The notes below the pieces were generated by a model, which saw only the letters and a list, made by a program, of their open reading frames with translations, had not been told where the DNA came from and ran no database searches. The position numbers and the translations under genes were made by a program. Shown one piece after another: positions 30,282 to 40,188 of a stretch of DNA of 64,000 bases. Each line of letters begins with the position of its first letter. Positions within the stretch are counted from its first letter, which is position 1. Origin of the DNA: Eudoraea chungangensis (GTDB lineage: Bacteria > Bacteroidota > Bacteroidia > Flavobacteriales > Flavobacteriaceae); assembly GCF_029360665.1 (NCBI RefSeq), contig NZ_JARDUB010000001.1, positions 1-64,000 of the forward strand. Reading direction: 5' to 3'.

Positions 30282-31259
30282 ATGTCTAAGGTAAAATACT
30301 ATTACGATCCAGACACGCTTTCTTACCGAAAGATAGAACCTAAGAAATCTAAGCGATACAGAAATTTATTTCTCTTTGTACTTGGTTCTTTTATCTCAGG
30401 AATATTGGGACTAATCCTGCTTCTAAATACTAATTTTCTCAATACCCCCAGAGAGCTTTCCCTTGAAAGAGAGGCCAAAAATTATGAGCTGCAGTTTGAG
30501 TTGCTCAATAGAAAAATGGAACAAATAGAATATGTTCTGGGAAATATTGAGGATAGAGACAACAATATTTACCGTTTGTATTTTGAAGCAAACCCCATCC
30601 CGGAGGAACAACGAAAAGCTGGGTTTGGTGGGGTTAACCGATATAAATCGCTGGAAGGGTTTAACAATTCAGATATGATTATTGCTACCACTAAGCGACT
30701 AGACATTATTCAGAAGCAAATGGTTGTGCAGTCCAAGTCTCTGGATGAGATTACCAAATTAGCGGAGGAAAAAGAAAAGCTTCTAGCCGCCATCCCGGCT
30801 ATTCAACCAATAAACAATGAAGAAATGACTAGAATGGCATCTGGATATGGATGGCGTTCTGATCCTTTTACCAAAGCCAGGAAAATGCATTGGGGAATGG
30901 ATTTTACGGCGCCAAAGGGCACCCCTATTTACGCCTCTGGAGATGGGGTGATAGCCAGGGCAGACAACCGGGCTTCCGGATTTGGCAAACATATAAGAAT
31001 AGACCATGGCTATGGTTATATTAGCATTTACGCACACCTGAGCAAATACAATGTGAAAAGAAGACAAAAGGTAAAGCGCGGAGACCTAATTGGTTTTGTG
31101 GGAAGCACAGGGCGTTCAGAGGCTCCACATTTGCATTACGAAGTATGGAAAGATGGGGATAAAATCAATCCAATAAATTTCTACTACGGCAGTTTATCCG
31201 CAGAGGAATTTCAGAGTATGCTGAAATACGCAACCCAAGAAAATCAATCATTAGATTAA
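30282..31259 (+). CDS. M23 family metallopeptidase, membrane-anchored
   Basis: The 325-residue protein has an N-terminal transmembrane helix (LFLFVLGSFISGILGLILLL), a coiled-coil region of about 60-180 residues, and a C-terminal M23 domain. Motifs are HWGMDFTAPKGTPIYA, GYGYISIYAHLSKY and EAPHLHYEVW, which include the zinc ligands His and Asp and the HxH pair. Such proteins cut peptidoglycan cross-links or regulate other hydrolases. Its stop overlaps the start of the MerR-type gene by 1 base. Confidence 0.93.
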   Translation: MSKVKYYYDPDTLSYRKIEPKKSKRYRNLFLFVLGSFISGILGLILLLNTNFLNTPRELSLEREAKNYELQFELLNRKMEQIEYVLGNIEDRDNNIYRLYFEANPIPEEQRKAGFGGVNRYKSLEGFNNSDMIIATTKRLDIIQKQMVVQSKSLDEITKLAEEKEKLLAAIPAIQPINNEEMTRMASGYGWRSDPFTKARKMHWGMDFTAPKGTPIYASGDGVIARADNRASGFGKHIRIDHGYGYISIYAHLSKYNVKRRQKVKRGDLIGFVGSTGRSEAPHLHYEVWKDGDKINPINFYYGSLSAEEFQSMLKYATQENQSLD

Positions 31260-31588
31260 TGTATATAGAGCTTCCAGAAAAAAGGTATTATGGCATTGGT
31301 GAAGTAGCCAAAGCTTTTAATGTAAATACTTCTCTAATCCGTTTTTGGGAAAAAGAGTTCGATGTGATTCAGCCTAAGAAAAATGCCAAGGGCAATAGAA
31401 AGTTTACCCCAAAGGACATTCAAAATCTCCAGCTAATTTATCATCTGGTAAAAGAGAGAGGATTTACCTTAGAAGGGGCCAAAACACATCTAAAGGAAGA
31501 ACGGCAAAAAACACTTTCTAATTTTGACATAATTCAAAAATTGGAACGAATTAAGGTGGAACTGACTAAAATAAAGAATCAACTTTAA
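31259..31588 (+). CDS. MerR family transcription regulator
   Basis: The 109-residue protein has the MerR helix-turn-helix at its N-terminus (YYGIGEVAKAFNVNTSLIRF then WEKEFDVIQPKK). A coiled-coil follows, ending in LKEERQKTLSNFDIIQKLER. It is short and lacks a C-terminal effector domain. Such minimal MerR proteins lie next to M23 peptidase genes in many Bacteroidota. It sits between the M23 gene and lemA in one run of genes. Confidence 0.9.
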   Translation: MYIELPEKRYYGIGEVAKAFNVNTSLIRFWEKEFDVIQPKKNAKGNRKFTPKDIQNLQLIYHLVKERGFTLEGAKTHLKEERQKTLSNFDIIQKLERIKVELTKIKNQL

Positions 31589-31610
31589 GTAATTTTTAAA
31601 CCCAGACAAA

Positions 31611-32210
31611 ATGAAAAAATGGTTAATCCCTGTAATAATTCTCGTAGTAATTGCCTTTGGTTTCTACCGATGGGCTGTAGGATTTAACAATACTGCTGTT
31701 GAATATGAAGCCAATGCAAAAACTGCCTGGTCTAATGTGGAAAGTTCTTATCAGAGAAGAAACGATCTAATTGGAAATTTAGTGAAAACGGTGCAGGGAG
31801 CGGCGGATTTTGAAAGAGGGACCCTAACGGATGTAATAGAAGCTAGAGCAAAAGCTACGTCTACCACAATTGATGCCAATAACTTAAGCCCAGAAAAACT
31901 AGCCGCCTTCCAGGAGGCCCAGTCAGGATTGTCCTCTGCTCTCTCCAGGTTATTAGTGACTGTAGAGCGGTATCCGGATTTAAAGGCAAATCAGAACTTT
32001 CTGGAATTACAGTCCCAACTAGAAGGAACAGAAAACAGAATTAATGTTGCACGAGATCGTTTTAACGAACAAGTAAACATCTATGACATTCATATATCCA
32101 AATTTCCAAATAGTGTTTTAGCCGGTTGGTTTGGGTTCGACGACATGGCCCGTTATTCAGCCGATCCAGGATCTGAAAACGCCCCGGATGTTGACTTCGA
32201 TTTTAATTAG
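31611..32210 (+). CDS. LemA family protein
   Basis: The 199-residue protein has an N-terminal transmembrane segment (LIPVIILVVIAFGFYRW). It also shows the LemA-family blocks AWSNVESSYQRRNDLIGNLV, ARAKATSTTI and the tail FNEQVNIYDIHISKFPNSVL. LemA proteins are four-helix-bundle membrane proteins of unclear role, often found with TPM-domain proteins as here. It lies 22 bases after the MerR-type gene. Confidence 0.95.
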   Translation: MKKWLIPVIILVVIAFGFYRWAVGFNNTAVEYEANAKTAWSNVESSYQRRNDLIGNLVKTVQGAADFERGTLTDVIEARAKATSTTIDANNLSPEKLAAFQEAQSGLSSALSRLLVTVERYPDLKANQNFLELQSQLEGTENRINVARDRFNEQVNIYDIHISKFPNSVLAGWFGFDDMARYSADPGSENAPDVDFDFN

Positions 32211-32218
32211 CCTACCCT

Positions 32219-32656
32219 ATGTCTCAAGTAGAAGATTTTTTAACTGCCGAAGAAGAGAAGGAGATAATTAACTCTATCTTAAAAGCAGAAAGAAAAACTT
32301 CCGGGGAGATAAGAGTACATATTGAGCCAACCACTTCTTTAAATCATTTTAAAAGGGCAGAAGAGGTATTTGCACTTTTAAAAATGGAGAATACCCGAGA
32401 CCGTAATGGCGTACTTATCTATGTAGCCGTAAGAGACCGAAAATTTGTGATTATTGGAGATAAAGGAATTAATGAGGTCGTACCTGAAGGATTTTGGGAT
32501 AGCACCAAAGAAATTATACAACACGAGTTTAAGAAAGGGGAATATAAAAAGGGCATAATTGAAGGAGTCCTGCGAGCCGGGAGAGAATTAAAAGGGCATT
32601 TTCCCTGGAAACCGGATGATACAAATGAATTGAGCAATGAGATTTCTAAAGGTTAG
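32219..32656 (+). CDS. TPM domain protein (short form)
   Basis: The 145-residue protein consists almost entirely of a TPM/phosphatase-like domain: EEEKEIINSILKAERKTSGE, then NRNGVLIYVAVRDRKFVIIG, then WDSTKEIIQHEFKKGEYKKG. It has no signal peptide or membrane segment, so it is probably cytoplasmic or membrane-associated through LemA. It overlaps the next TPM gene by 20 bases. Confidence 0.9.
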   Translation: MSQVEDFLTAEEEKEIINSILKAERKTSGEIRVHIEPTTSLNHFKRAEEVFALLKMENTRDRNGVLIYVAVRDRKFVIIGDKGINEVVPEGFWDSTKEIIQHEFKKGEYKKGIIEGVLRAGRELKGHFPWKPDDTNELSNEISKG

Positions 32657-33431
32657 CGTACTCTTTATTTTACTGGGATGTGTTAAGGTCACAGCACAGT
32701 TTACAATTCCCGATAAGCCTTCAAATCAGACCAGTGTATACGACTATATATCCCTCTTGTCGCCCGGACAAAAGTCACAGTTAGAGAATAAACTTATTCG
32801 ATACTCGGATAGCACCTCAACCCAAATCGTCGTTGCCATAATTAGTTCCACCGAAGGAGAAAACATTAATTATTTAGGGGCGCAATGGGGGCAGAAATGG
32901 GGCATTGGGCAGGCCGAAGAAGACAATGGCATACTTGTACTCCTGGCTAAAAACGACAGGCGTATAGCCATTAATACTGGATATGGAGTGGAGGATCGTC
33001 TTACCGATGCATACTCTAAAAGAATCATAGAAACAGTTATTATCCCCAGGTTTAAAGAAGGAGATTATTACGCTGGATTAGACAGTGGATGTGATGCAAT
33101 TTTTGCCGTTCTGAACGGGGCCTTTAAAGGGGAAAGAGAATCGGGGAATAGCGGCGATGAATTTCCTTTACGAGCCTTTTTACCAATTATTATCTTTATT
33201 ATCATCATGATTATCCTCAGCAGTAAAAACCGGAATAACCGAGGAAAAGGAGGAGGTCGCAAAAGGGGTTTTGATATATGGGATGCCATCATACTAAGTA
33301 ATATGGGCCGTGGAGGTTATAAAGGGTCATCGGGTGGCTTTGGTAGTGGAGGCGGCTTCGGTGGAGGCGGCTTTGGCGGTGGTTTCGGCGGAGGCGGCTT
33401 CGGTGGAGGTGGTGCCTCTGGAGGCTGGTAA
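32637..33431 (+). CDS. YgcG-type TPM domain protein with Gly-rich tail
   Basis: The 264-residue protein has a signal peptide (FLKVSVLFILLGCVKVTAQ) and a TPM domain (residues about 25-150, with DYISLLSPGQKSQLENKL and NDRRIAINTGYGVEDRLTDA). A transmembrane helix (LPIIIFIIIMIILS) follows, then a cytoplasmic tail. The tail ends in more than 40 residues of GGFGGGGF-type repeats closing with GGASGGW. This is the usual YgcG/TPM layout, and the role is unknown. It ends the M23-MerR-LemA-TPM run and is convergent with der. Confidence 0.92.
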   Translation: MRFLKVSVLFILLGCVKVTAQFTIPDKPSNQTSVYDYISLLSPGQKSQLENKLIRYSDSTSTQIVVAIISSTEGENINYLGAQWGQKWGIGQAEEDNGILVLLAKNDRRIAINTGYGVEDRLTDAYSKRIIETVIIPRFKEGDYYAGLDSGCDAIFAVLNGAFKGERESGNSGDEFPLRAFLPIIIFIIIMIILSSKNRNNRGKGGGRKRGFDIWDAIILSNMGRGGYKGSSGGFGSGGGFGGGGFGGGFGGGGFGGGGASGGW

Positions 33432-33447
33432 TATTCCTTTTACTATT

Positions 33448-34749
33448 CTATTTCTTTCGCATATAAATGGTTACAGGTACCCCCTGAAAGTCGAAATTCT
33501 CTCGAAGTTTATTCTCCAGGAAACGCTTATAAGGATCTCGGATATATTGCGGCAAATTACAGAAAAAAGCGAACTGAGGATAATTGGTCGGCAGCTGCGT
33601 AATAAACTTAATTTTAACATATTTTCCCTTGTAAGCTGGTGGAGGAGTATGCTCAATAATGGGTAGCAAAACATCATTAAGCTTTCTGGTAGGAATTCTT
33701 TTTGATCTATTCTCATAAACCGTTACTGCAGTTTCTATAGCCTTAAAAATTCGCTGTTTGGTTAAGGCCGAAATAAAAAGAATAGGCACATCGGTAAAAG
33801 GTTCAATTGCTTTCTTAATTCTTTGGGTATATTCTTTAACGGCATGGGTATCCTTCTCTACCAGATCCCACTTATTTACCAAAATAACCACTCCCTTATT
33901 ATTTCTTTGTGCTAACCAAAAAATATTTTCAACCTGCCCATCAAATCCTCTGGTGGCATCAAAAACCAAAAGACATACATCACAGTGTTCAATAGCGCGT
34001 ACCGATCGCATTACACTATAAAACTCAAGATCTTCCTTCACCTTGGCCTTTCGCCTTATTCCCGCGGTATCAACTAAATTAAACTCAAATCCAAAACGGT
34101 TGTACTTTGTGTCAATGCTATCCCTGGTGGTTCCGGCAATATCTGTAACAATATAGCGGTCTTCGCCAATCAAGGCATTAATAAAAGACGACTTACCGGC
34201 ATTAGGTCGGCCAACGACTGCAAAACGAGGCAGTTCATCATCTTCCTCAACCGTATCAGGTAAAACTTCTACAAGAGCATCTAAAAGTTCCCCGGTGCCA
34301 CTTCCATTAATACTGGAAAGATTATAATAATCGCCGAGGCCTAAAGCGTAAAACTCAACAGCATCTTCCGCCCGCTTTGCATTATCTACTTTATTTACAG
34401 CTAAAAATACTGGCTTTTTTGAACGGCGGAGCAACTGAGCCACATCTTCGTCCATACCGGTAATACCAGACTCAACGTCTACCATAAAAATTATAGCATC
34501 TGCTTCTTGAATTGCTAATTCTACCTGCTTATCTATCTCTTGCTCAAAAATATCATCACTTCCAACAACATAACCCCCGGTGTCTATTAAAGAAAAATCC
34601 TTGCCATTCCAGTCGCTTTTACCATAGTGCCTGTCACGGGTAACCCCGCTAACCGCATCAACAATTGCTTCGCGTCTTTGAATTAAACGATTAAAGAAAG
34701 TGGATTTACCAACATTTGGCCTACCCACAATGGCTACAATAGCACCCAT
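33448..34749 (-). CDS. der: ribosome biogenesis GTPase Der
   Basis: Der (EngA) helps mature the 50S ribosomal subunit. The 433-residue protein has two GTPase domains in tandem, with P-loops [12 protein letters not shown] (near residue 8) and [12 protein letters not shown] (near residue 180). It also has NKVD and NKWD base-recognition motifs and a C-terminal KH-like domain. Length is normal. It is convergent with the TPM gene and about 100 bases downstream of the acetyltransferase gene. Confidence 0.97.
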   Translation of the reverse strand: MGAIVAIVGRPNVGKSTFFNRLIQRREAIVDAVSGVTRDRHYGKSDWNGKDFSLIDTGGYVVGSDDIFEQEIDKQVELAIQEADAIIFMVDVESGITGMDEDVAQLLRRSKKPVFLAVNKVDNAKRAEDAVEFYALGLGDYYNLSSINGSGTGELLDALVEVLPDTVEEDDELPRFAVVGRPNAGKSSFINALIGEDRYIVTDIAGTTRDSIDTKYNRFGFEFNLVDTAGIRRKAKVKEDLEFYSVMRSVRAIEHCDVCLLVFDATRGFDGQVENIFWLAQRNNKGVVILVNKWDLVEKDTHAVKEYTQRIKKAIEPFTDVPILFISALTKQRIFKAIETAVTVYENRSKRIPTRKLNDVLLPIIEHTPPPAYKGKYVKIKFITQLPTNYPQFAFFCNLPQYIRDPYKRFLENKLRENFDFQGVPVTIYMRKK

Positions 34750-34809
34750 AGGATATATTTAGTGGGCAAAGTTAGGTTAAAGGAACTAGATAAAAAATAA
34801 AACAAGCCT

Positions 34810-34836
34810 ACAAGATAGTTCCACTATGAGACTTGT
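34810..34836 (-). terminator. probable terminator of the acetyltransferase gene
   Basis: In the minus-strand direction ACAAG and ATAGT pair with ACTAT and CTTGT around a GGA loop, with a 4-base bulge. A T-rich tail (ttgttttatttttt) follows. It lies just after the acetyltransferase stop. Confidence 0.45.
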
Positions 34837-34846
34837 ATTGGAGAGC

Positions 34847-35557
34847 TTAAAAATCACTGGTGATAAAAAGTCGTGAAGACGTATGTTTATTACCCGCCAA
34901 ATAACTATCCCCAGCCACTCTTTGGGAAATGACCTGGGCCGGAGAACCATATGCGGTAACAAATTCAGGAACATCGTCTACAAGCAAAGACCCGGCCCCA
35001 ATTACCGAGTGTTTTCCAATAGTAATGTTTTCTATAACTCTGGCTCCCAAAGCCAAGACAGAATGCTGTCCCATCCATAGGCTACCACCAGTAATTACCC
35101 CGGGAGAAAGGCTAGAATAGCTTTCCATATGCCCGTCATGTCCTAAGCTTGAAGAGGTATTAAGGATACAGAAATCCCTAATTACAGCATTCGCATTCAC
35201 TACTACCCCAGGCATTATAACCGTACCAATTCCGATTTGCACTTCCCTGCCAATAGTTGCTGCCGGATGCACAATTGAAATAAAAGTAATATTTGGCAAA
35301 ATCTTTTTAATTCTATCTACCAATATCTTACGGACCCAATTATCTCCTATCGCCACAAACACCCCTTCTATAGTAAATTTATCTGCTATAAAGGGTAAGT
35401 CTAACTCATTCCCCAAGATTTCATAACCGTTATGTTGCAGACCCTTTTTTTTATAAGAATCCATAAAACCCATCATTTTATACTTACCTTCCTTTTCTAA
35501 GCAGTCTAAGACAACACTACCATGTCCGGAGGCTCCAAAAATGAGGACGTTTTTCAT
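34847..35557 (-). CDS. NeuD-family sugar acetyltransferase
   Basis: The 236-residue protein begins with a small Rossmann-like region (KNVLIFGASGHGSVVLDCLE). A left-handed beta-helix of hexapeptide repeats follows (HPAATIGREVQIGIGTVIMP, INTSSSLGHDGHMESYS-type repeats, IGKHSVIGAGSLLVDDVP). This is the layout of NeuD/PglD-type O- or N-acetyltransferases that modify nucleotide- or surface-sugars with acetyl-CoA. No other sugar genes adjoin it, so the substrate is open. Confidence 0.85.
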   Translation of the reverse strand: MKNVLIFGASGHGSVVLDCLEKEGKYKMMGFMDSYKKKGLQHNGYEILGNELDLPFIADKFTIEGVFVAIGDNWVRKILVDRIKKILPNITFISIVHPAATIGREVQIGIGTVIMPGVVVNANAVIRDFCILNTSSSLGHDGHMESYSSLSPGVITGGSLWMGQHSVLALGARVIENITIGKHSVIGAGSLLVDDVPEFVTAYGSPAQVISQRVAGDSYLAGNKHTSSRLFITSDF

Positions 35558-35765
35558 AGATTTATTAAAAAATGTGTATTTCGTCGGATTTTTTATACAC
35601 TTTATCGATAAAACGAAGATATAAAAAGATTTTAAATGGATGGGGATGTTTTTGAATTTGACTAAAAAAAAGTAACTTTTTAAGATTAATACAGTCGGAT
35701 TTAAGGTTTTTTAGAAGGCATCTTCACAAAAAATAGGTATCTTAAGAAAACAATCTAACGTAATC

Positions 35766-36260
35766 ATGAAGGCGCTACCCAATGATATTGTGTTGCGGCC
35801 TCGTTTCCAATTAGAACTTAAGAGAGCCAAAGAAGAAGCTCTTAATACCATGGAAGAGGCAAGCAACGATTTATATGTGGTAAAAAGAATAGACGACCAC
35901 ATTTTTATTAAGTTCCCAAAAAAAACAATTCATTTTTGGTCGCCTCAGCTGCATTTAGAAATAAATGAATCGGACGAAGGCCAGTGCAAAGTATACGGGC
36001 TTTTTGGCCCCAACCCTACCCTTTGGACATTTTTTATGTTTCTACATTTTGGCGTAGCCACCTTTTTTATGATTTTGGGAATCTGGGCATACTCCAGTGC
36101 CTCCTTAGGCAAACCATACGGTCTTCAACTTGGAGCAATGTTCCTTATGGTGGTACTATGGTTTGTACTTTATGGCTTCGGTAGAGCCGGGAGAAAAAAG
36201 GGGAAGCCTCAGATGATAGAATTATTTCAGTTTATGCGCGAAGTACTACAAATCAGTTAA
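35766..36260 (+). CDS. conserved flavobacterial membrane protein
   Basis: The 164-residue protein has a soluble first half (RFQLELKRAKEEALNTMEEA, IFIKFPKKTIHFWSPQLHLE). Two transmembrane helices follow (LWTFFMFLHFGVATFFMILG and LQLGAMFLMVVLWFVLYGFG) and a short basic tail. I recognise it only as a flavobacterial protein often annotated without function. It is convergent with era. Confidence 0.6.
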   Translation: MKALPNDIVLRPRFQLELKRAKEEALNTMEEASNDLYVVKRIDDHIFIKFPKKTIHFWSPQLHLEINESDEGQCKVYGLFGPNPTLWTFFMFLHFGVATFFMILGIWAYSSASLGKPYGLQLGAMFLMVVLWFVLYGFGRAGRKKGKPQMIELFQFMREVLQIS

Positions 36261-36264
36261 AAAA

Positions 36265-37146
36265 CTATTCGTATCCAAATCGACGGAGCTGTCTTGCATT
36301 GGAACGCCAATTCTTATTCACTTTTACAAAGAGTTCTATATGCACCTGTTTGTCAAAGAATTTTTCTAAATCTTTTCGTGCGGCTATACCTACTCGTTTT
36401 AATGCGTTTCCCTTATGGCCAATGATAATCCCTTTTTGCGAATCTCTCTCCACCATGATAACCGATCTTATGCGAATAATTTCCTCGTCTTCTAAAAACT
36501 CTTCCGTTTCTATTTCAACAGAATATGGAATTTCTTTTTTGTAGTGTTCTAAAATTTTCTCTCGAATAATCTCATTTACAAAAAAGCGTTCAGGTTTGTC
36601 GGTTAATTGGTCTTTAGGAAAATACGGAGGTGCAACAGGTAAAAGTTCTAATATTCTATTAAAGATTGGTTTTACATTAAACTTCGTCAATGCCGATAAT
36701 GGATGGATTTCTGCTCTGGGCAATTGTTCCTGCCAGTATTGTATTTGACTTTCCAAAATCTCCTGCGTTGCAGTATCTATTTTATTGAGAAGCAGCAATA
36801 CTGGAATTTTTGATTGCTGAAGACGTTCTAAAAAAGCTTCATCTTTAAGACCCTTTTCACCTATTTCTACCATGTAAAGTAATACATCCGCATCTTCGAA
36901 TGCAGATTTCACAAAATTCATCATAGAATCTTGTAACTGGTAAGCCGGTTTAATTATTCCGGGAGTATCGGACAAAATCATCTGAAAATCCTCCCCGTTT
37001 ACTATACCCAGGATCCTGTGCCGTGTGGTTTGCGCTTTAGCCGTTATAATCGACAATTTCTCGCCAACGAAGGCATTCATTAAGGTAGACTTTCCAACAT
37101 TAGGATTTCCTATTATGTTTACGTAACCCGCTTTATGTTTTTCCAT
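36265..37146 (-). CDS. era: GTPase Era
   Basis: Era binds 16S rRNA 3' ends and assists 30S subunit maturation. The 293-residue protein has the P-loop GNPNVGKSTLMN, the switch region AKAQTTRHRILGIV, DTPG, and the NKID base motif. A C-terminal KH domain has the IIIGHKGNALKRVG loop. Length is normal. Its start overlaps the end of the symporter gene by 14 bases. Confidence 0.97.
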   Translation of the reverse strand: MEKHKAGYVNIIGNPNVGKSTLMNAFVGEKLSIITAKAQTTRHRILGIVNGEDFQMILSDTPGIIKPAYQLQDSMMNFVKSAFEDADVLLYMVEIGEKGLKDEAFLERLQQSKIPVLLLLNKIDTATQEILESQIQYWQEQLPRAEIHPLSALTKFNVKPIFNRILELLPVAPPYFPKDQLTDKPERFFVNEIIREKILEHYKKEIPYSVEIETEEFLEDEEIIRIRSVIMVERDSQKGIIIGHKGNALKRVGIAARKDLEKFFDKQVHIELFVKVNKNWRSNARQLRRFGYE

Positions 37147-38497
37147 CTTGCAATTGTTTGAAGTATTTCTTGGAGGCTGCGTTTACTTTGGGTGCCAAAT
37201 AGAGCACTGCTATCATATTGGGAATCACCATTAAGGCATAGGATAAATCAATTAGGTTTTTAACCAAATCTAAAGAAGCCACCGCAGCAAAAACAATCAT
37301 AATCACAAAATATATATTATAATATCTGCCAATCTTTGCATTGGTTAAAAAGGACAAACTCTTTACTCCATAATACGAATACGTAAATAAGGTAGACAAG
37401 GCAAAGGCCGTTACAATGATCATCAGAAGCTCGTCACCGAAGCCAAAAAGTGTTCTTTTAAAAGCGGTTAAGGTCATTACAATACCGCTACCATCCTCCA
37501 AATATGCCCCACTTAATATAATAACTACAGCGGTAAACGTACAAACCAGAATAGTGTCTATAAAAGGCCCCAACATAGCTACAAGGCCTTCTTTTATTGG
37601 CTGCTCATTTTTAGACTGTCCGTGATACATTGGAGCACTACCCAAACCAGCTTCATTAGAAAACATTGCCCGTCTAATACCAATAATTACCAAACCCCAA
37701 AACCCACCTGTTACAATAGTCTTAAAATTCCAGGCTTCCGTAATAATCATTTTTAAAGCAGGCAGTATCTCCGAGGAATTCATTCCCATGACCACCAGGA
37801 CAGCCAAGAGATAAACAAATACCATAAAGGGTACAATGGCAGAAGCAACCTTAGCAATATTCGTAAGGCCTCCAAATATGACAAAAGAAGTGATAATCGC
37901 CAGAACCAAGCCAATAAGTAATTTCCAATTAAAATCAGAGATTGCCCATAAGGTTTCCTGCGGGTTTACCACGCTCATAAAGGTCTCCGTAAATTGATTA
38001 GCCGTAAAAACACCCAAAAATCCAAAGAGGCCACAAATACAGAAAAAAACGGCGAGAGGTCTGGCCTTCTTACCCATTCCCTGGGTAATGTAATACATAG
38101 GACCTCCCTGAAGCTTTCCCTCCGAGTCTGTTCCTCTAAACATTATTGCCAAACTACAGGAATAGAATTTTATACACATCCCAATAAGGGCCGTAACCCA
38201 GATCCAGAATACCACTCCGGGACCACCGTCATGTATCGCTATGGCCACTCCCGAAATATTCCCGAGACCCACGGTAGCGGCTACAGCAGCCGATAAGGCC
38301 TGAAAAGAACTCACCTCACCTTTCGCCTTTTTATTGTCGTACTTTCCGGCAGTAATGGCAATGGCATGTCCAAAGTATCGATAGGGAAGAAAGCCGGAAT
38401 AAAAAACCAGGAAAAGACCCCCGCCTATAAGTAGAATAAACATTGGCCATTCCGTAAAAGGGATAAGATTTTTAAAAAAAGTATTGAGTGTGTCCAT
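37133..38497 (-). CDS. alanine/glycine:cation symporter (AGCS)
   Basis: This 454-residue polytopic membrane protein has the AGCS family features. They are GKYDNKKAKGEVSSFQALSA with AVAATVGLGNISGVA, the GGPMYYITQGMGKKARPL block, and RAMFSNEAGLGSAPMYHG. It takes up alanine or glycine with sodium. It is transcribed toward era and overlaps it by 14 bases; upstream lies the tRNA-Met locus on the other strand. Confidence 0.95.
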   Translation of the reverse strand: MDTLNTFFKNLIPFTEWPMFILLIGGGLFLVFYSGFLPYRYFGHAIAITAGKYDNKKAKGEVSSFQALSAAVAATVGLGNISGVAIAIHDGGPGVVFWIWVTALIGMCIKFYSCSLAIMFRGTDSEGKLQGGPMYYITQGMGKKARPLAVFFCICGLFGFLGVFTANQFTETFMSVVNPQETLWAISDFNWKLLIGLVLAIITSFVIFGGLTNIAKVASAIVPFMVFVYLLAVLVVMGMNSSEILPALKMIITEAWNFKTIVTGGFWGLVIIGIRRAMFSNEAGLGSAPMYHGQSKNEQPIKEGLVAMLGPFIDTILVCTFTAVVIILSGAYLEDGSGIVMTLTAFKRTLFGFGDELLMIIVTAFALSTLFTYSYYGVKSLSFLTNAKIGRYYNIYFVIMIVFAAVASLDLVKNLIDLSYALMVIPNMIAVLYLAPKVNAASKKYFKQLQDGKT

Positions 38498-38616
38498 GCT
38501 ATTATTGATATCCGAAGGTAGGCATTTTAGGGAACGAAGGGAAAGACCAAACCTAAATAATTCTTTCTAGAAGTTTTGATTAAACAAATAAACCATCGTA
38601 TATTTGCCGTCCACAT

Positions 38617-38689
<73 letters not shown>

Positions 38690-38700
38690 CTAGTAATGAT

Positions 38701-38731
38701 AAGGCTTCACAGAAATGTGAGGCCTTTTTTT
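38701..38731 (+). terminator. tRNA-Met terminator
   Basis: An 11-base stem with one mispair (AAGGCTTCACA with TGTGAGGCCTT) around a GAAA loop is followed by T5-T6. It ends the tRNA transcript. Confidence 0.85.
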
Positions 38732-38739
38732 ATGCGCTG

Positions 38740-38780
38740 GGTACAACATAGGTACAACATTTATAGGTTTTTACAACATT
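38740..38780. repeat. ggtacaacat repeats at the element border
   Basis: ggtacaacat occurs at 38740-38749 and 38751-38760, with a related tacaacatt at 38772-38780. Direct repeats next to a tRNA at a mobile-element end are typical of arm-type integrase or excisionase sites, or of the attachment core. That role is inferred; no integrase gene lies in the window. Confidence 0.4.
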
Positions 38781-38888
38781 ATTTGTATTGATACCAATTG
38801 TTTCTATTTACTCTTAACTTCTATGAATTTTCAGTTAGAATAATAAATTTCACGTAATCATAGAGACAGAATTTAACTATTCTAGCTA

Positions 38889-39947
38889 TTAATACCTGCT
38901 TTTTCTACTACGATAACGTTCATCTCTTATTTCAGCAAAATAACCAGATAACCTATAGGATTTAGCGTGTTGTGTTTGTTTCAAAAAAGATAAATTAGGA
39001 TGAAGCATAAATGGAGTTCTATGATGCTGGACTGTAATAGATTCAGTTTCATCATCATTTATTGTTGGCTTAAACTGTTTTAATTCCAACTTTTTTTGAT
39101 TCTGGAATTTTTTAGACCTCTCAAGTAATTTTTCAAATTGAAAGTCCGATACATTAGATGTACCGTATAGAGCCTCATTTGCATAAAGGCACGTTAAACT
39201 ATTAAAAAACTCAACATCAGTTTCATTTATTTGGATTTTACTAAACTGTTTTCTATTTCCTATCTTATATACTTTGGGGTCATACATCACCAAAATCAAG
39301 TCTGGAGCAAGAGGATAAAATATCTGTAGACCTTTGCTAGCCATACCACAATGCCCATATGGGAAGTTGCGTGATTCTAAAAACTGATTGTATTTGGAAA
39401 CTGGATTGTCGCTCGTAATAATTTCCTTAGAAGTCTCATTAAAAAGAAGCTTAATTTGCATATCCATCATCATAGGTAGACTTTTGAGTAAGATGTCTAA
39501 TGTTTTTTCTATAGCATCATCATATGCGAAAAAATGGGTGTCGTATTTGAAATCTTTAAATTTAGGTTCAAATTTCATTATAGCTTTCAATGATTTATCA
39601 ACCATATCATTGAATTCATCAGCATTAGCTCTGGTTCTATAAGCTTGAAGCAAAATAAACATCCATATCCAGTAATATTCATCAGACTTATTTTTAGGCA
39701 AAACTTTTGTTTTAACTACCTCTTTGAGAATAACAGAAGTTTTGTCTTCAATGTTTCCAAACCATTCTTCCCTTTCTAAATCTTTTCCATAAAAATAATC
39801 CTCTTGTGCTTGATTTTGTAAATCTGCATTTTGAATAATCTTATCTGTTTTTTTTAAGCACAATTTTATTCTTTTTTGATTAGCTACGGTGCTAAAAAAT
39901 TTAAGATAAAATTTAGGGACATAATGTTGCTTCTTTTTTTCTGGCAT
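38889..39947 (-). CDS. DUF4238 domain protein (cargo)
   Basis: The 352-residue protein starts KKKQHYVPKFYLKFFS, the opening motif of DUF4238. It also carries the conserved ITSDNPVSKY near residue 170. It has no signal or membrane segment. DUF4238 proteins are common in accessory regions and near defence genes, but their activity is not established. It points away from the transfer genes and toward the tRNA, and is the first gene of the element. Confidence 0.85.
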   Translation of the reverse strand: MPEKKKQHYVPKFYLKFFSTVANQKRIKLCLKKTDKIIQNADLQNQAQEDYFYGKDLEREEWFGNIEDKTSVILKEVVKTKVLPKNKSDEYYWIWMFILLQAYRTRANADEFNDMVDKSLKAIMKFEPKFKDFKYDTHFFAYDDAIEKTLDILLKSLPMMMDMQIKLLFNETSKEIITSDNPVSKYNQFLESRNFPYGHCGMASKGLQIFYPLAPDLILVMYDPKVYKIGNRKQFSKIQINETDVEFFNSLTCLYANEALYGTSNVSDFQFEKLLERSKKFQNQKKLELKQFKPTINDDETESITVQHHRTPFMLHPNLSFLKQTQHAKSYRLSGYFAEIRDERYRSRKSRY

Positions 39948-40188
39948 AAATTTTTTAATGTAATGACAATTTAAAAATCTTATTGTTTTTTAATCAATAA
40001 ATTAGAATGTTTCTTTTGCGCTTATAACTTGAACTTATAGAATTGTCTATTGGTAAATATTAGATTTCTAATCTCATAAACCACTCAGCACATTCCCCTA
40101 CATTCCGAAAAAACTACATTCCAGGAAAAGAGCTTCACTATATAAGTCTTGGACACAATCCCCAATTTCGGCTGTCCATTCCGTTAAC
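39948..40188. promoter_or_regulatory. intergenic region upstream of DUF4238
   Basis: This AT-rich stretch should hold the minus-strand promoter of the DUF4238 gene. The word ctacattcc appears at 40098-40106 and 40114-40122, with a third copy at 40215-40223. No gene is seen. Confidence 0.4.

Noticed and set aside
33310-33666. 118-codon plus-strand frame over the TPM gene end and der
   Set aside because: It is a frame shadow of the Gly-rich TPM tail running into the antisense strand of der.
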